From: Actinia tenebrosa
Taxonomy: Eukaryota; Cnidaria; Anthozoa; Actiniaria; Actiniidae
Length of the DNA stretch: 64,000 bases
Direction: 5' to 3'
Assembly: GCF_009602425.1 (NCBI RefSeq)
Contig: NW_022261488.1
Location: forward strand, 37,774-101,773
A program made the position numbers and the translations under genes. The notes below the pieces were generated by a model. That model had not been told where the DNA came from. It made no database searches and saw only the letters and a program-made list of their open reading frames with translations. Each line of letters starts with the position of its first letter. Within the stretch, counting starts at the first letter, position 1. Below are positions 58,603 to 64,000 of this stretch, one piece after another.

Positions 58603-59479
58603 TATTATTACGAATTCAAAATTAGTCTTTTTATTTGGAGCTTGAGGTTCACTAGTTTTTTCGTATTTCAACACCAAGGACAGCATATTATCAGAACGGT
58701 GAATTTGTAGTCTTTTCTTGTGATCAATTTAAGATTTAATGACCAAGAAAATGCGTTACATCGTTCGGCCTTACTAACGCGGAAGGTCAGTCAGATGAGG
58801 GAGGCTTCGCACGAACACTTTTTCAATGCTGTAATACATTTAGGTGATGGGCCATTTTTTAAGGGTTCTTGGCTATTTGCTGTCAACCTGTTCAACTACT
58901 TAAACCTCTCAAAATTCTTAGGTTGCAACAACGTACATGACTCAAAATTCCTTAAGATAAAAATGACGATGAAATGGCCGTCACGTTGGTTGATCTAAGA
59001 GAAATTAATTTTATAGTGAACCAACATGGCGGCGATGAGCACCCCAAGAATTGGTAATTAGCGGATTTCGTTTTAACGAGTTCGTCATGACGGAACCTTT
59101 CAACGTAGTTAAAACTGATTTCGTGAAAACATGTGTTTATTTCGTTAAATGATCCGGCATGACAAAAAATGAACTGAAAATTGAGCTGAGTTCTGTTCCG
59201 TCATACACCGAGGGCTTATCCTCGCCACGTGTTTTGTATTTCAGCGGCCATGCTGGTGTGCCAGAGCAATACATTCTCTATATATAAGAATAGATATCTA
59301 TAAGCAAGAGAAATAGGCTTCAGCAGTATTAAGGCCGTATTCAATACTTTTTCTTTCAGTTGGGGAATCGAATTCCGGGAATTTTTATGCAAAAACTGTG
59401 TAGAAAGTTTCTATTGTTTGGTACACCAATATGGCTGCCCTGTCACGTGAGTGAAAACGCTCTATACAGTGAATCGAAA
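58603..59479. other. Gene-free stretch
   Basis: The plus-strand frame at 58720-58998 (92 codons) has no recognisable motif and I do not call it. The block CAACATGGCGGCGATGAGCA at about 59022 resembles the dispersed CATGGCGGCC-type repeats seen elsewhere in the window. Confidence 0.3.
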
Positions 59480-59631
59480 TATGATCTAAATGTGGCGACC
59501 AATTTGAATAACTATCGTTCTGGACTGACTAACCTCTTACATGTGAAAACACTTTGATGTTTACACGTGAACACAAGGCTAGTCAATCTAAAACAATAGG
59601 TATTCAAATTGGTCGCCATATTTCGATCGCG
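59480..59631. mobile_element. Palindromic MITE, TGGCGACCAATTTGAATAAC ends, copy 2
   Basis: GTGGCGACCAATTTGAATAA (59491) and TATTCAAATTGGTCGCCATA (to 59620) are inverted, with the same GACTGAC...ACGTGAACAC...GGCTAGTC interior as copy 1. Short outer AATCGAAAT words also mirror. Confidence 0.75.
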
Positions 59632-62600
59632 TTTACAGTACTTCTGATTTTCAATTCACAGCCTCTCCCCCTCCTCTCTCTCCTCCCCATTCCTCCTCGT
59701 CTCTCGCAGCCTCTGTAACCCTGGAACCCAGGTTACGGTGATCACAAAAGAGAGGCGTTATTTTACAACACGATGCCTGCAAGACCCTATTTAGAGAAAG
59801 GAGGCCGGGGGTTGATTTCCTTTACTTTTCTCTTGAATCCCTCCAATTTCTGGCACAAACGTCCCATGTTCTGATAGCCATCAATGGCCCCATTTTACTT
59901 TGGGAGAAATGTTTCCAATTTCAGACCACGTGTCATTCCCTTGAGTATCATTTCTTTGCTTCTCCAGTAACGCTTGCACTATACATATATCATAAATGAC
60001 CATTGATGCAACTCATTCAAATAATCTTATTAACTAGATGTCTCACTAGAAAAACATTTACGGCCCATCAATAAAGATTTTATCAACTAGTAGAAGTTCG
60101 ACTAGTTCGGGCGTAGAAATCTATCCAAACATTGTTCCTAACCTTACCAGATGCATTGCGTTTTTCGAAGTCTGGACTTAAGTAAAGAAAGTTCAAGAAA
60201 GTTTCGCTGATATAAATGAAATTTCTCAAGGAAAGGAGTGGCCTTTGAAATCAATCTGCACCGCTTAAAAGCCGAGCAATGCTTCATAAAGCTTCTTTGT
60301 TCTATTTTTACTAGCCCGAGGTGAAGAATCTTGAGTATTTGAAAAAGAACAATAATCAAAATTTAAAAGGAATTTATTGTTGTTTTCTGTAGGTAATCAA
60401 ACAAGTTTGCTCATTTACGCACTAAAATCTTTACTAAATAGTTTGAAGACTGCTAAACTAGCGAGTTGAACGACGAAAGACAGATTTTTTTTGCTTGAAC
60501 TTCGAGAAAGATCGTTTTAGTACATATGGTCAACAACACAAGGTTATGCTTTCAAGGGAAGTCTGCTTAGATTCTTTCAATGAACTTGTACAATGTACAT
60601 GTCAAATACATTTTAATCGTTCTAATTACTGTGGCTTTGGAGAGGTCAGCTAGAAGAGCAAAATCTGGGATTCAAACTGCTTCAAATTGTTTTAAATACA
60701 CTCATGAACTGAGTGGAAAAAGATAGTGATTATATATGCTACTTAGGTTAAAGCATTATTGCACCTGGTCAGCTTCGTTCTGCGTAAAACATTGCTTCAT
60801 TGCTTTATGACGTACATTTAGAATTAATGGCATACTCCGGAACCGGCTCAGATTTTGGTTTTTATTTTTGTTAATTGAAAAATCATGAGGCCATTCCGCA
60901 GCTTGGTTTGTGTCGTTCTACGAACTCAAGAGAATATGAAGTAACTTGCTTCATATTCCTGACAAACTCTATGATCATTCTTTTAGACATTTAGTCTATC
61001 GTTTAAACATGTGAACTTAATTTAACACTTATAGGTCTGGAAATCCTCCCAAAAATAACAGAATAAGATTACACGTACGTATACTGTATCATCCTAAAAC
61101 CTTTATAGTTATGTTGGAAAAAATGTTTTTAACGACTTTGTCGGTCATGTGAGTGAACAATAAGAAATATAGTGCGTGCTTTATCATGATAAAAGCCAAA
61201 TCACTTGATAAAAAAAAAATTGTACTAAACCCACAAACCGACCCATAGGACTCACAGTCAAACGTGATTCTCAAATAGCTTCCCCGTTAATGTTTAGCCA
61301 ATCAACGACAAGAGCACGAAAAACCACAACCAATCAAGTGCTTGATATGGGAAACCATTTGAGTGTTATACTGCTGCAGGACATTTTCCATCCTTTTACG
61401 GTAAAATAAATATTTTGGATTCTCTTTAAAATTCCTCATCGTCAAAAGTATGGCATTTTTATCTCGTTTAAGAGGAAATCCTCGCAAGGGTTGAAGATTA
61501 ATTTGACTTCATGACAGGCTCTCGCAAGTGTGTCAAGATAAGACGTCCTTAAAACCGGTTCAAAGAGCTTCCTTATTCAATCTTTAAGAAAGATTTGCTC
61601 GAGCAGTTTTATAGCTCTAGAATATTCTATCATAGCAAATATGAGCCGAGTCAATAAGCTTTAAAATAATTGACGTCAGGAAACGATAGCTTTAAAATGA
61701 ATTTGAACTACTTTCTCTTGCTACTCCCGCGTTTGCATTGAACAGTGCGAGATGTCTGGCGAATCTAGAACCATCTTTCGTTATTTAATTCCGAAAAAAA
61801 AGGATCAAATAAAAAATAAAAAAGAAAGGAAAAAAGATTCAGGTTGTGAGATATCGATTAGCCAAATGTTTTCAAAGCCAAATGATTGTTTTTTGATATG
61901 TTTTTCTTCAAAACAAATTAATGGCTCTCTTTGTTTTCTCTGTCTCAAGTTATTTGTGTTCATGGTTATTTGAAAATGAGTTTTCAAGCTGGTTTCTAAC
62001 CGGCATAAGAAGATAAACGAGAAAAGTTTACAAAATTCCGTAGATATTTTAACTGTCAGAAGGCTTTTTAGATTTTAAACCTGTACAAGGAAAGTGTTTC
62101 AGTACGTCGGAATTTAGTGTTTACAGCACAAAATTGTTCTTCTCAAAGGTTCTCTTTTAGTCTTCGTTCAAAGGGACATATTTGGCAACCCATATACAAC
62201 GCAATATCGTTTTTGTCGAGAATCATCCCACCTTTGAAAATACGCTCACGTCTTGAATTACCATAAGACGAAAAACCGATTTAAAAGGAACACCAGTTCA
62301 ATTAGGGTCGACCACGGTATCTTGGTCCAGCCCCGACTTCCCGCAAAGTTGACATTCACATCATTTCATCTTCCCCACCCAGCTGCTTCAAATTTACTCA
62401 CGGTCAAACAAAATTCGCATAAAACGTGTTTGCAAATGAGACCTTGGATGAGATTATTTTTTAAGCAGAATTAAATTCATCTCGAGACCTGTGTCATTCG
62501 TCATCGTAATAGTAACTATAACTCTTACATGTTTTGAAGCGAAGGTCGTAGAACCTTTGAGTATTTGAACGTTCGCAGCTCGAAAAATTCTCCAACGGGG

Positions 62601-63161
62601 AGTACAAGCAAAGCTCCGGATAAAAAATAAGAAATAAAAATATTACGAAAATGTGTTTTTCGAAGAAGTAGTATAACATGTAACTAAAGAACTACGAAAC
62701 GGAAGTTAAAACATCAAAATATCTGATAAGCATCATGAAAGCCACGTAAATCATTTTCGGTGACATTACTTTGAAATTTTCTACAGACTTCGTCTAGTTT
62801 AAAGAAAGCATTTGAAAGAAAAGAGTTGGTCTCTAGTCACTCGTGTAAGCATTTTTTGGTATAAATACTTTCAGTTTAGATCACTAAGATTTGCGTTTTT
62901 GATAGCGTTTAAAAAACACTTCTGGGCCGGATGGTTTCGAATTCCAATGGTAAAAGAATTATTAGTATCGAGACTGAAAAAACAACAGCCATGAAGAATA
63001 AAACCATGATTTGAACATGAATTATCAAGTGAAACTCAGGCATTTCTACAACATAATTCTAAAAAAGATTTTAAAGAATTATCATTTATCATTCTTTTAA
63101 AAGATCTCTCTTTAACAGCTTGATTCTTGATTAAAATGTCTGAGATCCAGTTCTGACTTAC
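59632..63161. other. Gene-poor stretch
   Basis: About 3.5 kb of AT-rich DNA. At 59908-59957 there is half of the MITE family seen at 40378. The remaining ORFs (60-75 codons) show no domain and no splice logic. I searched the minus strand for CTLD or VWA exons that could follow the signal-peptide exon at 63162 and found none. Confidence 0.35.
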
Positions 63162-63255
63162 CATATCCTGCTGATGTTGAGTGGGTTGGTTCCGTACACA
63201 AATAAACGCATCCAAAAACTACCCAAACTAAGCTAGACAAGCTTTTCCAAAGCAT
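63162..63255 (-). CDS. Orphan signal-peptide exon (first exon of an incomplete or broken gene)
   Basis: From an ATG at 63255 the frame reads MLWKSLSSLVWVVFGCVYLC then TEPTHSTSAGY, ending at a strong donor TATG|GTAAGTC in phase 1. This is a signal peptide plus a short linker, with the same phase and a similar last word (SAGY against SAPSGY) as exon 1 of the CTLD-VWA gene, whose start lies 6.6 kb further along the minus strand. No matching downstream exon was found between the two, so it may belong to a decayed paralogue, or splice into the neighbour as an alternative first exon. Confidence 0.5.
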
Positions 63256-64000
63256 CTTTCTTTCTTGAATTATATCAGAGATGTGACTTCGACCTCTGCT
63301 GTCCGTAAATGGAATACAAGCTTAAAGGCTAAAGAAAATTTATAGAGTTACGACAAGAAACTTGATATTCAATTTGTGATGACGCAAAGAAAATAAAGTT
63401 GATACGTGCAGCATTTATTTCCTAAGGCAGTACTCTGAGTAACAGATAATGATTATATTTCGACATCTCTAGAAAATAACTTAGAAGTAAGAGCTAATCT
63501 GTCTTACATTATAGTTAAAAAAGTAAAATCTACTCCAACTTTGTCGTAACCCTCGCACCTTTTTTGTGTAGCGTGAACCTTTTGCGACTGTCGTCCGTCA
63601 AAGTTCAGTCCTATTGTCATTTTGAAACTCTTCAAGTTTTTTTTTTTGCTCCATTTAGGACGCTGATGTTCAAATCCCCAGCTTGTATGAAATATAACAA
63701 TATTACGTTATCTCGACGTATGAAAACAACGGATAGAATTCGTCCGTCTCGAAATTGGAGGGCGTCCCAAGGTCAGAAGCTTTCATTTTGACTTTATGAA
63801 AAAGGAAAATCCCAAAAGATTTCTTTAAGTTTAAGCCGTTTATGGCAGAAAAGCACGTTCAAGGGAAGAATAAAAAAATTAATTTCCGAGATCAGAGTTT
63901 ATCGAGAGTCATCATCGGCGAATGCTGTTGACCCTTCACATACAACGCTCGGCCGCGATGAAACTCGTGCCAAGAGTAGACATGATCGGGTGACGGAACT
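63256..64000. other. Right-hand flank
   Basis: No gene recognised to the end of the window. The plus frame at 63564-63791 has no family signature. Confidence 0.3.

Noticed and set aside
58720-58998. 92-codon plus-strand frame
   Set aside because: No recognised motif, no splice sites in phase and ordinary composition; likely chance.
62494-62679. Possible second exon for the orphan signal-peptide exon
   Set aside because: There is a donor-like GTAAGAG and two frames are open, but no CTLD or VWA motif and only a weak acceptor; not enough to call.

Overview
The window is nuclear DNA from an animal, most likely a cnidarian and probably an anthozoan (coral or sea anemone). The organism call is inference. 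It rests on the AT-rich DNA, the many short exons with GT-AG introns, the vertebrate-like gene repertoire (CYP46A-type P450, SLC6, FPGT, TRAPPC6B, DMRT, NXPE), and a very dense load of small inverted-repeat elements and microsatellites. Nothing looks prokaryotic, and I saw no CRISPR array, operon or prophage.

Layout. Minus-strand genes fill the left part: an NXPE/PC-esterase-like membrane protein (5 exons, 1366-4940), an unrecognised intronless 202-aa gene (6270-6878), a 14-exon cholesterol-24-hydroxylase-like cytochrome P450 (8677-15349), and an intronless rhodopsin-class GPCR (17534-18571). A gene desert of about 10 kb full of small repeats follows (18.6-28.4 kb). Next comes a plus-strand 12-exon SLC6 transporter (28496-34599), tail to tail with TRAPPC6B on minus (35414-36875). 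TRAPPC6B is head to head, 108 bp apart, with FPGT on plus (36984-41570). A DMRT transcription factor with DM, DMA and zinc-ribbon modules lies on plus (44498-47459). The right part holds a secreted minus-strand protein with the order CTLD-CTLD-VWA-coiled coil-Asn/Arg/Gln-rich repeats (49935-56617), interrupted by an 807-base assembly gap (50189-50995). At 63162-63255 there is an orphan signal-peptide exon built like the first exon of that protein.

For most multi-exon genes I rebuilt the splice junctions by hand. The summed exon lengths are exact multiples of three and give proteins of family-typical size (P450 500 aa, FPGT 584 aa, SLC6 586 aa, DMRT 382 aa, NXPE 526 aa). That is the main support for the models.

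The genes do not form one pathway. The interesting non-gene signal is the set of short non-autonomous DNA transposons, several with readable target-site duplications (TSDs): 9 bp (Mutator-like), 5 bp (hAT-like) and TA-flanked. There are also a 5S-rRNA-like fragment, tRNA-derived SINEs, LINE 3' ends, and a 119-bp tandem repeat in the P450 3' flank.
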